From Oscillospiraceae bacterium (GTDB lineage Bacteria; Bacillota; Clostridia; Oscillospirales; Oscillospiraceae), in contig JAFVZT010000007.1 in NCBI GenBank assembly GCA_017508045.1, forward strand, positions 41,903 through 105,902: a stretch of DNA of 64,000 nucleotides. The letters are read 5' to 3'. The position numbers were made by a program, and so were the translations under genes. Below are positions 1 through 8,325 of this stretch, piece by piece. Positions within the stretch are counted from its first letter, which is position 1. Every line of letters starts with the position of its first letter. The notes beneath the pieces were generated by a model. It was not told the origin of the DNA and searched no databases. It saw only the letters and a program-made list of their open reading frames with translations.

Positions 1-23
1 GTAGCATTAATGATTGCCAGCAT
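1..23 (-). CDS. 5' end of an unidentified gene cut by the window edge
   Basis: Reading the minus strand, an ATG at 23-21 opens the frame M-L-A-I-I-N-A before the window ends. A purine-rich Shine-Dalgarno (AAAGGGGG, about 31-38) sits at good distance, and a promoter lies at 74-101. Metal-dependent amidohydrolases often begin with a similar hydrophobic start, but seven codons cannot identify a family. Seen: the start, RBS and promoter. Function is unknown. Confidence 0.4.
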
Positions 24-73
24 GGTTATCCCCCTTTCAAATGCATAAAATCAGAACATAAATGGACATATAT

Positions 74-101
74 ATCATATCACTTTACCAGCAATTGTCA
101 A
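74..101 (-). promoter_or_regulatory. sigma-A-type promoter for the leftmost minus-strand gene
   Basis: On the minus strand TTGACA (96-101) and TATGAT (74-79) are separated by 16 bases, about 50 bases ahead of the ATG at 23. It faces away from the gene starting at 203, so the two genes are divergent. Confidence 0.6.
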
Positions 102-140
102 GGTAAAACCGACTTTTTCAGCACATTGCACAGCAGGGTT

Positions 141-169
141 TTGCATTGCTTTTTTTATACGTATATGTT
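141..169 (+). promoter_or_regulatory. possible promoter for the CBM9-like gene
   Basis: TTGCAT (141-146) and TATGTT (164-169) are spaced 17 bases apart, 34 bases before the start codon at 203. The match to consensus is moderate. Confidence 0.4.
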
Positions 170-202
170 ACACTTAATATAACTATATTTGGAGGTATAC
201 CA

Positions 203-799
203 ATGAAGGAATATACAATTCTACGCCGTCCGGCCCATTTAGATTGGAATAAAATCCCAGCTTTGCATATTGACCATTGGCACGAAACCGAGCCATTGCC
301 CATATCCGCACAGGCACAGCTTTGCTATGATGACGACGCGCTCTATGTGCGGCTGAGTGCTACAGAAAAAAACATCAAGGCAGATTTCACCGGACTTTTG
401 GACGAAGTCAGCGATGATAGCTGTCTGGAATTCTTTTTTAGCCCAATAGCCGGTGACAAACGCTATTTTAATATTGAAGTCAACCCCAATGGAGCAATGT
501 ATTTAGGCTTTGGTCTGGATGTCCACCGTCTTATGCGCCTGATTCCCGAAGAGCCGGCAATTTCTCCCAAAATTGCGAAAACCGAAGATGGCTGGGTAGT
601 TGAATATTCCATTCCATATTCGTTTATTTGCTTGTTTTTCCCGGAGTTCTCCCCTGCTCAAGGCATAAGCATCCGCGCCAACTGCTTTAAATGTGCCGGA
701 AAGGGAGAACCGCCACACTTTTTATGTTGGTGTCCGGTCCCGGTTCAGCCTTGTGCCTTCCATAATCCCGATGCCTTCGGCACAATGTTTTTTCAATAG
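203..799 (+). CDS. carbohydrate-binding family 9-like protein
   Basis: The 198-residue product resembles the family 9-like carbohydrate-binding (CBM9/DOMON-like) beta-sandwich seen in stand-alone Firmicutes and Bacteroidetes proteins. The opening L-D-W-N-K-I-P, the central D-D-S-C-L-E-F-F-F block and the later F-N-I-E-V-N-P-N-G stretch are typical. There is no signal peptide and no catalytic domain, so it is probably intracellular; which sugar or ligand it binds cannot be read from sequence. The start at 203 is chosen because GGAGGT lies at 191-196; an upstream in-frame ATG at 146 has no RBS and overlaps the promoter region. It is transcribed alone and ends in a strong hairpin. Confidence 0.7.
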   Translation: MKEYTILRRPAHLDWNKIPALHIDHWHETEPLPISAQAQLCYDDDALYVRLSATEKNIKADFTGLLDEVSDDSCLEFFFSPIAGDKRYFNIEVNPNGAMYLGFGLDVHRLMRLIPEEPAISPKIAKTEDGWVVEYSIPYSFICLFFPEFSPAQGISIRANCFKCAGKGEPPHFLCWCPVPVQPCAFHNPDAFGTMFFQ

Positions 800-800
800 T

Positions 801-831
801 AAAAGCGCATCCCCTGTGGGGATGCGCTTTT
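801..831. terminator. bidirectional intrinsic terminator
   Basis: A perfect 14-bp stem (801-814 with 818-831) closes on a three-base loop and has A-rich and T-rich sides, so it can serve both the gene ending at 799 and the convergent gene ending at 840. Confidence 0.85.
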
Positions 832-839
832 GAGTTAAT

Positions 840-2669
840 TTAGTTGCCTGCTAGCGAAGTCAGCATCTTTTTATATTCCTGTATCAATGCTTCACCGCTG
901 CCAGGTGCATATGTACAAGTATTGGACTCATAAGAACCGACACTATACATAGCAGAGCCGCTATTGTACTCATATGCGAGCTTGTTGGGCAAATAAGCAT
1001 GACCACCACTTGTATAGGCAAGCACAAAAGGTGTCCCGTAGGTGCTTTCGTTAACAAGGTCAAGCCAATCATTATCCGAGGTATCGTCAAGCGTATTTGT
1101 TAATGAATAACGGTCAAACAGCTCATTGCCGGCAGTAACCATAGCTACGCTATTACCCAGCATAATTGCCTTGATTTCAACGGGTGAATTATTTCCGGTT
1201 GCGGTAAGCCTTCCACACATCATATCCGCATGGAAATAGCTGCTAAGGACATATTTCTGATTATCAGTAGGCCACGTATAAACAAGTGGCCAACCTCCAA
1301 ATGTGCCACCATTATTTGTGGCATCGCCTTTGTATTTGGGCGAACCGAGAACATCACGCCAGTAAATAACTGCTGCTTTTAAGCCTTCACTGTCCGTTTG
1401 TCTGGCAGTCACAAACATACTTTTGGTTGTACGAATATTACCTTCGCTCAGCTCCTGCATATTGCCCGAAAGGCACTTTTGAGCCACCTTGGTTAAAAGG
1501 AAACCGTATCTAGCAGATTCTTGAAGCCTTGAATTATTGCTTTTGAAGGTAAAATCAGAAAGTCCTACACTTTTCCACTTATTATCCGCATAAATTGAAC
1601 TGCTGGGAACTACGTTACCTGCACCACCCTGCCAAAATGCAACACGGTAGCCAGCCTCTTCCATATAATGGCGCAGCGGACCGATATAATCGGAGGAAAG
1701 AATTGTAGAGGTAGATGTTCCAATAAAGGTTGCGTGGGCGCGCCAGTTAATCATAACGATGGGAGCGCCGCCTTTTATCGGTGTAAATTGCAACAAATAC
1801 ATCATATCATCTGCTTCTGATACACTGCCCAACATTAGGGCGGAACTGGGGCCAAAGTTGCTGCCTGTGACCAAAAACTGGTCGTTTTCAACCTCACCAG
1901 TAAGATAGTGGCGAACAAAATTTAGCTGGTAACCGCTGGCATCTGAAGCATCAATTGCACCTTTAGACATAGTTGCCGGCTGCCTGTTTTCATAGGCTGA
2001 GACCGCAGCATTGGTAATCGTGCTTACATAATAGTCAAAATAAGCACGAACTGCTGTTCCCTTTTCTGCCGAAGAACAATAAATCATATCCACTGCACTG
2101 TGAGCATGACTCGCGCTTAAAATAATGTCATCAGCTGTTACTGCGTCCTTAAGCTGCTGTACAATAGCGGTCTTTAAGGGTTCCAAAAGCTGTGGATATC
2201 CACCGATAGAATCAATTGTTATAAAAATAACAGTCTTTCCTGTAGTATCTGTAACTGTAGTGACAGTAGAGAACAAGCCATCTCCCTGTCCAACCATACC
2301 ATCACAGTTGTCATCGATCACAGAATCGGAAAAAGTATCGGCAATACTGCCAAATCCGGAAATTCTCACACCAACGAAAGGAATTTCTGTCTGCTTCGGT
2401 AACGTTACATTTGCAAATTTAATTTGTTGTGCTGCATCTGTCCAGGCAGGATCGTAAATTACACCAATAGGATTCCCGTTTGCATCGGTCATATTGTCCT
2501 TGCCCGGATAATCTCGTATCCACGGGTTGACATCAACCTTACTATAGCCAACCATATAATGCTCACCAAGTTGTTCTGAACCTTCTCCCAAACAACCAGC
2601 CAAAACAATTGCCATAACTGAAATAACGAGAATAGTTAAGCCTAACGATAACCAAATCTTTTTTTTCAT
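840..2669 (-). CDS. neutral/alkaline ceramidase-like lipoprotein
   Basis: The 609-residue protein begins with a lysine-rich, hydrophobic signal and a lipobox (L-A-G-C, Cys26), so it is predicted to be anchored on the outer face of the membrane. The body looks like the N-terminal domain of neutral/alkaline non-lysosomal ceramidases: an early V-G-Y-S-K-V-D-V-N-P, a zinc-type S-A-S-H-A-H-S-A in place of the family's T-H-T-H-S motif, and I-N-W-R-A-H-A-T further on. Family members hydrolyse N-acyl linkages in ceramides; this substrate is inferred only. The ATG at 2669 is preferred because AGGAG (2682-2678) is 8 bases upstream; a GTG nine bases earlier overlaps that RBS. It follows nagB by 66 bases on the same strand with no terminator between them. 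Confidence 0.7.
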   Translation of the reverse strand: MKKKIWLSLGLTILVISVMAIVLAGCLGEGSEQLGEHYMVGYSKVDVNPWIRDYPGKDNMTDANGNPIGVIYDPAWTDAAQQIKFANVTLPKQTEIPFVGVRISGFGSIADTFSDSVIDDNCDGMVGQGDGLFSTVTTVTDTTGKTVIFITIDSIGGYPQLLEPLKTAIVQQLKDAVTADDIILSASHAHSAVDMIYCSSAEKGTAVRAYFDYYVSTITNAAVSAYENRQPATMSKGAIDASDASGYQLNFVRHYLTGEVENDQFLVTGSNFGPSSALMLGSVSEADDMMYLLQFTPIKGGAPIVMINWRAHATFIGTSTSTILSSDYIGPLRHYMEEAGYRVAFWQGGAGNVVPSSSIYADNKWKSVGLSDFTFKSNNSRLQESARYGFLLTKVAQKCLSGNMQELSEGNIRTTKSMFVTARQTDSEGLKAAVIYWRDVLGSPKYKGDATNNGGTFGGWPLVYTWPTDNQKYVLSSYFHADMMCGRLTATGNNSPVEIKAIMLGNSVAMVTAGNELFDRYSLTNTLDDTSDNDWLDLVNESTYGTPFVLAYTSGGHAYLPNKLAYEYNSGSAMYSVGSYESNTCTYAPGSGEALIQEYKKMLTSLAGN

Positions 2670-2735
2670 TATATACACTCCTTTTGTCCGTTATGAGATT
2701 AAAATTAAACAACTACCAGGGGTGATACATTTACA

Positions 2736-3467
2736 TTACAGGGGATACGCTGCCTCGTCACAGATAAGAACAACGTCGGGGTGGAACTGCAAAATAGAAG
2801 CAGGCACCTGCGGGTCAACGGGACCCCAGAAGGTCTTACGAAGAATCTCCTTCTTATCGCTGCCTGTAACAACCATAACGATTTTCTTCGCCGCCATAAT
2901 GGTGCCAATACCCATAGTAAATGCTGCTCTGGGTACATCGTCAATAGAATCAAAGAAACGCTTGTTTGCATCGATGGTCATTTCCGTTAACTGAACCTCG
3001 TGGGTCATACCGGGGAAGTAGGTATCCGGTTCGTTAAAGCCAATGTGACCATCGTGACCGATACCAAGAAGCTGCAGATCCACACCGCCCCACTCTTCAA
3101 TTTGCGCCTCGTAGGCCTCACACATTGCCTGAACATCCTCGGCAAGGCCCAGGGGAACGATGGTGTTCTCTGGCTTAATAGAAATATGGTCTAAAAGGTT
3201 ATCCTGCATAAACTTACGATAGCTCTGAGGATGATCAGGAGCAAGACCCTTATATTCGTCCAAATTCGCGGAGCGAACCTTAGAAAAGTCAATCTTACCC
3301 TCCTGTTCGCGCTTGATCAGTTCCCGGTACAGAGGCAGCGGTGTAGAACCGGTTGCCAGGCCGATAACACCAGCGGGCTTGCGGTTCAAAACATCCTCAA
3401 AAACATCGGCAGCAAGCTTGCCAACCTCTTCGGGATTTTTGGCTACGATTATTCTTGTATGAAGCAT
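2736..3467 (-). CDS. nagB: glucosamine-6-phosphate deaminase
   Basis: This 243-residue enzyme converts glucosamine-6-phosphate into fructose-6-phosphate and ammonia, feeding amino sugars into glycolysis in the cytosol. Diagnostic stretches are present: G-L-A-T-G-S-T-P near residue 36, the N-L-D-E-Y catalytic segment near 68, and G-I-G-H-D-G-H-I-G-F-N-E-P near 135. Length is normal for the short Firmicutes form without an allosteric tail. A strong GGAGG precedes the ATG. It sits 23 bases after the MBL-fold gene and 66 bases before the ceramidase-like gene, all on the minus strand, so co-transcription is likely. Confidence 0.95.
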   Translation of the reverse strand: MLHTRIIVAKNPEEVGKLAADVFEDVLNRKPAGVIGLATGSTPLPLYRELIKREQEGKIDFSKVRSANLDEYKGLAPDHPQSYRKFMQDNLLDHISIKPENTIVPLGLAEDVQAMCEAYEAQIEEWGGVDLQLLGIGHDGHIGFNEPDTYFPGMTHEVQLTEMTIDANKRFFDSIDDVPRAAFTMGIGTIMAAKKIVMVVTGSDKKEILRKTFWGPVDPQVPASILQFHPDVVLICDEAAYPL

Positions 3468-3490
3468 AATATATTCCTCCTAATATTATT

Positions 3491-4138
3491 CTATAGCTGA
3501 ATTGTATCACCGATAAATAGAATATGCAAGTGATTTCTATCATCAACAACGGTTTCCACAGCATTCCAAAGACCCTGCACATCATTCTTACGATCGGGCA
3601 GGTGTAACAGAACCACATTTTTTGCGCCAAGGTTCTTGGTAATTGACCATGCCACCTCGGTCATTGCATATGCATAGGGCACAAGCAGAACGTCGGGTTT
3701 TGGAAGATCCTCCCTACCTTTCCACAGACTCGGAGATGCATCCCCTAGAAACCAAACACATTGACTGCCCTGTACAATAAAGCTTGCATGCAAAGTGTTC
3801 TTCCATGCAGCGCCGATATGTCGGCTCGGAAGTGGAATAATCTTGACATGTCCCACATAGCCCGGTTCCATAGTCCACTGGCAGCCCGGCTGATCAACAG
3901 GCCCAAAAATGACCCTACCCGTTTGCTTTTGATAGTCACTGGCATAGGTAGGGTCATAATGATCTTCATGTGTGTGGGTAAAGGCAACCGCATCCGGAAA
4001 ATTTGCAAGAAGGCTGTCTTTGATCCCAAGGGGCGTTGCCAGGTAGGGTTTAACCTCCCGGCAAACGCCGTCCAGTAAGATCGAAACACCGTCCAGCTTT
4101 AGTAAAACACCTGCGTTGGCTGTACGTGTAAGCTCCAT
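3491..4138 (-). CDS. MBL-fold metallo-hydrolase
   Basis: The 215-residue protein is a small metallo-beta-lactamase-fold hydrolase of the UlaG/COG2220-like type. The metal-binding T-H-T-H-E-D-H-Y-D-P motif lies near residue 54, another conserved His occurs in P-S-R-H-I-G-A (about 107), and F-L-G-D-A follows. The family includes lactonases and phosphodiesterases; the substrate here is unknown. The start lies 6 bases after the stop of the E1 gene with no clear Shine-Dalgarno, suggesting translational coupling. Its place between a 2-oxoacid dehydrogenase and nagB suggests sugar-acid or amino-sugar metabolism, which is inference. Confidence 0.8.
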   Translation of the reverse strand: MELTRTANAGVLLKLDGVSILLDGVCREVKPYLATPLGIKDSLLANFPDAVAFTHTHEDHYDPTYASDYQKQTGRVIFGPVDQPGCQWTMEPGYVGHVKIIPLPSRHIGAAWKNTLHASFIVQGSQCVWFLGDASPSLWKGREDLPKPDVLLVPYAYAMTEVAWSITKNLGAKNVVLLHLPDRKNDVQGLWNAVETVVDDRNHLHILFIGDTIQL

Positions 4139-4144
4139 AGGAAA

Positions 4145-6622
4145 TTACACGCCGGCAGCACTGCGACGGATTGCTTCTGCTTCGTTACAGGAATTTGCCT
4201 CAGCCGAATAGCCTGCCAAGGGTATCAGCTTTTCGTGAATGCTGTCCAAAATCCAGCTTGCCTGAGGGAAGAAGAATTCGTCAAACTCGAAAGGAGGCGT
4301 AATCCAGTTCTTTGCGCCCACCACAACAGGAGGAGCATCCAAGTCATCAAAGCACAGCTCGGTAATGTTTCTGGCAACATCATTCATATAAGAGCCACGG
4401 GCGCAGGCATCGGATACCAGCAGGACTTTACCTGTCTTACGAACAGATTCCAAAATCTTTGTATAATCCAGAGGCACCAGAGAGTGAATATTGATTACAT
4501 CGGCCTCCATACCATACTTTTCACTCAGGGTCTTAGCTGCATCCATAGCACGGTACAAAACTGCACCGATGGTCAGAATGGTCACATCCTTACCGTCGCG
4601 GACCTTATTGGTATCGCCGATGGTAATCTCGTAACGCTCAGAAGGAACACCGCCCTCATGGAACTGCTCGCCAACATCATAAATTCTCTGGGATTCAAAG
4701 AATACAACAGGGTCCGTACCCTTCAAGGCGGTTTCCATCAGGCCCTTTGCTTCCCAAGGTGTTGCGGGGAAGCAAACCTTCAGACCGGGGATGTGCGCAC
4801 ACAGAGCAGTCCAGTCCTGAGAGTGCTGGGCACCGTACTTAGAACCAACAGAAACGCGCAAGACCAGAGGCATCTTCAGAATACCCGCAGACATTGCCTG
4901 CCACTTGGACATCTGGTTGAAAATTTCATCACCGGCGCAGCCGATAAAGTCAGCATACATCAGCTCAACCAACGCGCGGCCACCGGACAGAGCATAGCCG
5001 ACAGCAGTACCCACGATAGAGCCTTCCGCCAGAGGAGAGTTAAACAGGCGGCAGTGGGGCAAGGCATCCATCATACCGCGGTAAACAGCAAATGCGCCGC
5101 CCCAATCACGGCAGTCTTCACCGTATGCAATCAGTGTGGGGTCTTCGTAGAAGCGGTCGTAGATAACCTCAGACAGAGCGTCACGGAGGTTATACAGCTT
5201 CATCTTGGAAACAGGCTTGCCCTCAGCATCGATGGGGCTGCGTTCCTTGGATTTAATCTTCTTATAGCCCTCAGCCTCTTCCTTCGGACACAGAACCTCA
5301 GGCTCGCGATCGTCGAACTTCTCAACCTTCTGATTGGAGAACATCATACGCTCAACAACAGCAGGATCCTTCTTGAAATCGCAATAGGGGCTGATAACCG
5401 GGTCAGCTGCAGCCTTGCAAATCATAGTCATACGGGCAGAGGTTTCTGCCAAAATGGCATCAACTTCTTCCTGAGTCATAACGCCTGCTTCGATCAGCTT
5501 GGCAGGATAGACGGTAATGGGGTCGACTTCCTTCCATGCGTCGATTTCTTCCTTGGTGCGGTAGGCATTCTGGTCGGATACAGAGTGACCGGAGAAACGG
5601 TAGGTAATGGTTTCAAGCATAACAGGACCTTGACCGTTGCGCAGCAGCTCCAGCTTGCGCTCCATGGCATCAATTACTGCCAAGGGGTTGTAGCCATCAA
5701 TGGTTTCAGCGTGGAACTGAGTGGGGCTTACGCCGGAGGCAATCCGGGACATACAGCCCTGACCCATAGTCTCACCGCGAGTCTGGTCGCCCATACCGTA
5801 GGAGTTATTGAAAATGTTGTACAAAATGGGCATGCCGTCATTGTGGCTCTCCCACAAGGTTTTGTACTGATCCATAGCTGCAAAGTTCAGAGCTTCCCAG
5901 ACAGGACCGCGGGCCATAGAAGCGTCACCGATGTTACAAACACAGATACCCTTCTTGTTGTTTACCTTCTTGTACAGCGCCGCGCCGGTAGAAATGGTAG
6001 CAGAGCCGCCAACAATTGCGTTGTTGGGGTAGATACCGAAGGGCAGGAAGAAGGCATGCATAGAGCCGCCCATGCCCATATGGAAGCCGGTTTCCCGTGC
6101 AAAGATTTCAGACAGTGTACCATACAGAATAAAGCGAATTGCCAATTCCTTAACGTCCTTGGTCTCTCCCAGCTTTTGGGTAGCGCGCAGACACTTGCCC
6201 TCCAGGAAGTTTTCCATTACGCCCATAAGTTGCTCATCGCTCATCTTATTGATGGTGGACAGTGCCTTAGCCAGAATTTCAGAGTGAGAACGGTGAGAGC
6301 CAAAAGCAAAGTCGTTCTCATCCAATAAGTAAGCCTGACCGACACAGGCAGCCTCCTGACCGGTAGACAGGTGAGCAGGGCCGGGATAGGTATGGTCAAT
6401 ACCATTGTAAGAACCCTGGGTCTTAATAAGGTTCAGCATGGTCTCAAATTCACGCAGAACCGTCATATCACGAAAAATGCGAATTAAATCTTCCTTGGTG
6501 TACTTACCGGAATCCAGCTCTTCCTTTACAGTCTTGTTATACTGGTTAACAGGAATATCGTTGAAGGTAACCTTGCCGGGCTGTCTAACCACGGAAGGAT
6601 CTACGAATAAATTCTTAGGCAT
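4145..6622 (-). CDS. fused alpha-beta E1 component of a 2-oxoacid dehydrogenase complex
   Basis: The 825-residue protein joins both E1 subunits in one chain. Residues 1 to about 440 form the alpha part (thiamine diphosphate binding), with G-D-A at 232-234 and N-N at 272-273 as the cofactor motif. From about 478 the beta part starts (L-R-D-A-L-S-E), with Y-G-E-D, S-P-L-A-E and Q-H-S-Q-D segments of the transketolase-like fold. E1 decarboxylates a 2-oxoacid and passes the acyl group to lipoyl-E2. Whether the substrate is pyruvate, acetoin or a branched-chain acid cannot be decided. The usual G-D-G is G-D-A here and the spacing to N-N is about ten residues longer than normal. It follows the E2 gene by 18 bases; no E3 gene is present in the window. 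Confidence 0.88.
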   Translation of the reverse strand: MPKNLFVDPSVVRQPGKVTFNDIPVNQYNKTVKEELDSGKYTKEDLIRIFRDMTVLREFETMLNLIKTQGSYNGIDHTYPGPAHLSTGQEAACVGQAYLLDENDFAFGSHRSHSEILAKALSTINKMSDEQLMGVMENFLEGKCLRATQKLGETKDVKELAIRFILYGTLSEIFARETGFHMGMGGSMHAFFLPFGIYPNNAIVGGSATISTGAALYKKVNNKKGICVCNIGDASMARGPVWEALNFAAMDQYKTLWESHNDGMPILYNIFNNSYGMGDQTRGETMGQGCMSRIASGVSPTQFHAETIDGYNPLAVIDAMERKLELLRNGQGPVMLETITYRFSGHSVSDQNAYRTKEEIDAWKEVDPITVYPAKLIEAGVMTQEEVDAILAETSARMTMICKAAADPVISPYCDFKKDPAVVERMMFSNQKVEKFDDREPEVLCPKEEAEGYKKIKSKERSPIDAEGKPVSKMKLYNLRDALSEVIYDRFYEDPTLIAYGEDCRDWGGAFAVYRGMMDALPHCRLFNSPLAEGSIVGTAVGYALSGGRALVELMYADFIGCAGDEIFNQMSKWQAMSAGILKMPLVLRVSVGSKYGAQHSQDWTALCAHIPGLKVCFPATPWEAKGLMETALKGTDPVVFFESQRIYDVGEQFHEGGVPSERYEITIGDTNKVRDGKDVTILTIGAVLYRAMDAAKTLSEKYGMEADVINIHSLVPLDYTKILESVRKTGKVLLVSDACARGSYMNDVARNITELCFDDLDAPPVVVGAKNWITPPFEFDEFFFPQASWILDSIHEKLIPLAGYSAEANSCNEAEAIRRSAAGV

Positions 6623-6640
6623 ACTCTTTCTCCCCTTTCA

Positions 6641-8206
6641 TTACTTGGCAAGCAGTGTAGTAAAATGCTCCAGATTGTTGCAAAGCTCCTTCTGGAACTT
6701 AGCGGCAGGAGTGCCGTCCACCGCACGGTGATCATAAGTCAGGCTCAAGCCCATAGCGGGATAAATCTCAATAGAGCCATCAGCGCCCTTGCGAACGCGG
6801 TCAACCGTACCGCAGACACCCAAAATACCGGTCTGGGGAGGATTGATTACAGGAGTAAAGGATTCAACACCCATGCTGCCCAAATTGGAAACGGTAAAGC
6901 TGCCGCCGGAGAGCTTGTCGGGGTTGATAGCGCCATCGCGGCACTCAGCAGCCAGAGCCTTAACGGCCTTGGAAATTTCCAATAGACTCATCTGGTCAGC
7001 ATTCACAATGGTAGGTACCATCAGGCCGCGGGGAGTGTCTACAGCAACACCCAGATTTACATGCTTAAACAGACGGATAGAGTTGTCGTCAAGCATATTG
7101 GCGTTCAGGTCGGGATGGTTCAGTAATGTGCGGGAGACAGCATACAAAATGATGTCACCCAAAGTGATACCGGCATACTCATCACCGGCAGACTTGAGCA
7201 TCTTGCGGTAAGCAAGAATATTGGTAGCATCAAAGCTGGTGGTATGGGTCAGCTGAGCCATGGTAGACAGACTCTGATGCATGGACTTGGAAATTGCACG
7301 GCGAATACCGCTGAACTTCACATCCTCATAAGCAGGACCATCGGAAACAACGGTCTTTGCAGCAGCAGGTACGCCTTGAGCAATCAGCTTCTGAACGTCA
7401 CGCTCAATGATACGACCATCGGGGCCGGTACCGACCGCCAAGGATGCATCCACGCCAGCTGCTCTTGCCAGCTTGGCTGCTCTGGGAGATACCGGTGCGC
7501 CGGGTACGATTGCGGCAGCAGGTGCGGCGGTCTCTGCGGCAACAACAGGTGCAGCAACAGCCTCCTCAACCACAATAGGTGCAGCACCGGGTTTCAGGCA
7601 GTCAGTAGGCTCGCCCACGGGACCAACAGCACAGACGTTTTCCATGCAGGGAACCTCGTCTCCCTCTTCAAAGAAGATGTCCAGCAGAACACCTTCAGCG
7701 GTAGACTCACACTCAAAGCTGGCCTTATCGGTTTCATAGGTAAACAGAATGTCGCCGATCTTAACCTGATCGCCAACCTTCTTGACCCACTCGCCGATAA
7801 TACAGCTCTCTACAGTAATACCGGCCTTGGGCATAATTACGGCCTTAGCCTTGGTATTGGCAGCCACAGCTGCGGCAGCGGCAGGTGCTGCGGCAGGTGC
7901 TGCTGTTGCAGCAGGGGCAGCCTCAGTAGCAGCGGCACTACCGCCCTTCAGAGAAGAAGTGTCCTCTCCGGGTACGCCAACAGCGCAAACATTTACCAGG
8001 CAAGGCACCTCGTCGCCCTCTTCAAAGAAAATGTCCAGCAGAGTGCCCTCTGCAGTAGACTCGCACTCGAAGCTGGCCTTGTCGGTTTCATAAGTAAACA
8101 GAATGTCGCCGACCTTAACCTGATCGCCAACCTTCTTGACCCACTCACCGATAATACAGCTCTCTACAGTAATACCGGCCTTGGGCATGATGACAGCATT
8201 TGCCAT
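6641..8206 (-). CDS. dihydrolipoamide acyltransferase (E2) with two lipoyl domains
   Basis: The 521-residue E2 core enzyme carries two nearly identical lipoyl domains (about 2-78 and 120-197) with target lysines Lys43 and Lys161 in E-T-D-K-A. Ala/Pro-rich linkers follow each. A peripheral subunit-binding domain spans about 236-275 (S-P-R-A-A-K-L-A-R), then the catalytic acyltransferase domain ends with D-H-R-A-V-D-G, giving active-site His493 and Asp497. It transfers acyl groups from E1 to CoA and scaffolds the complex. It is the first gene of the operon, behind a consensus promoter that overlaps candidate DeoR half-sites. Lipoate attachment could come from the LplA encoded at 9210. Acyl specificity (acetyl or branched) is not resolvable. 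Confidence 0.9.
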   Translation of the reverse strand: MANAVIMPKAGITVESCIIGEWVKKVGDQVKVGDILFTYETDKASFECESTAEGTLLDIFFEEGDEVPCLVNVCAVGVPGEDTSSLKGGSAAATEAAPAATAAPAAAPAAAAAVAANTKAKAVIMPKAGITVESCIIGEWVKKVGDQVKIGDILFTYETDKASFECESTAEGVLLDIFFEEGDEVPCMENVCAVGPVGEPTDCLKPGAAPIVVEEAVAAPVVAAETAAPAAAIVPGAPVSPRAAKLARAAGVDASLAVGTGPDGRIIERDVQKLIAQGVPAAAKTVVSDGPAYEDVKFSGIRRAISKSMHQSLSTMAQLTHTTSFDATNILAYRKMLKSAGDEYAGITLGDIILYAVSRTLLNHPDLNANMLDDNSIRLFKHVNLGVAVDTPRGLMVPTIVNADQMSLLEISKAVKALAAECRDGAINPDKLSGGSFTVSNLGSMGVESFTPVINPPQTGILGVCGTVDRVRKGADGSIEIYPAMGLSLTYDHRAVDGTPAAKFQKELCNNLEHFTTLLAK

Positions 8207-8222
8207 GATTTATCCTCCTTGT

Positions 8223-8268
8223 GGTGTTATAGCTTGTTAATTATAACTTATTTTAACACCTTCGTCAA
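8223..8268 (-). promoter_or_regulatory. E2-E1 operon promoter with candidate DeoR half-sites
   Basis: On the minus strand TTGACG (8263-8268) and TATAAT (8240-8245) are 17 bases apart. Half-sites TGTTA start at 8225 and 8235, and TAACT/TAACA start at 8244 and 8254. The set is symmetric about the -10 element with ten-base phasing on each side. The same half-sites occur at the deoR promoter. Seen: the promoter and repeats. Binding by DeoR is inferred. Confidence 0.6.
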
Positions 8269-8291
8269 TATCAATTTCACAAATAAAATGC

Positions 8292-8323
8292 AAAACCGGA
8301 GCGTAAATTCCCGCTCCGGCTTT
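8292..8323 (-). terminator. intrinsic terminator of deoR
   Basis: An 8-bp GC-rich stem (8296-8303 with 8312-8319) followed on the minus strand by TTTT lies just after the deoR stop at 8326, separating deoR from the E2-E1 promoter. Confidence 0.8.
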
Positions 8324-8325
8324 CA

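Noticed and set aside
4235-6328. 697-codon open frame on the plus strand opposite the E1 gene
   Set aside because: It is antisense to a clear E1 gene, lacks a good RBS and any recognisable domain, and arises from codon bias of the real gene.
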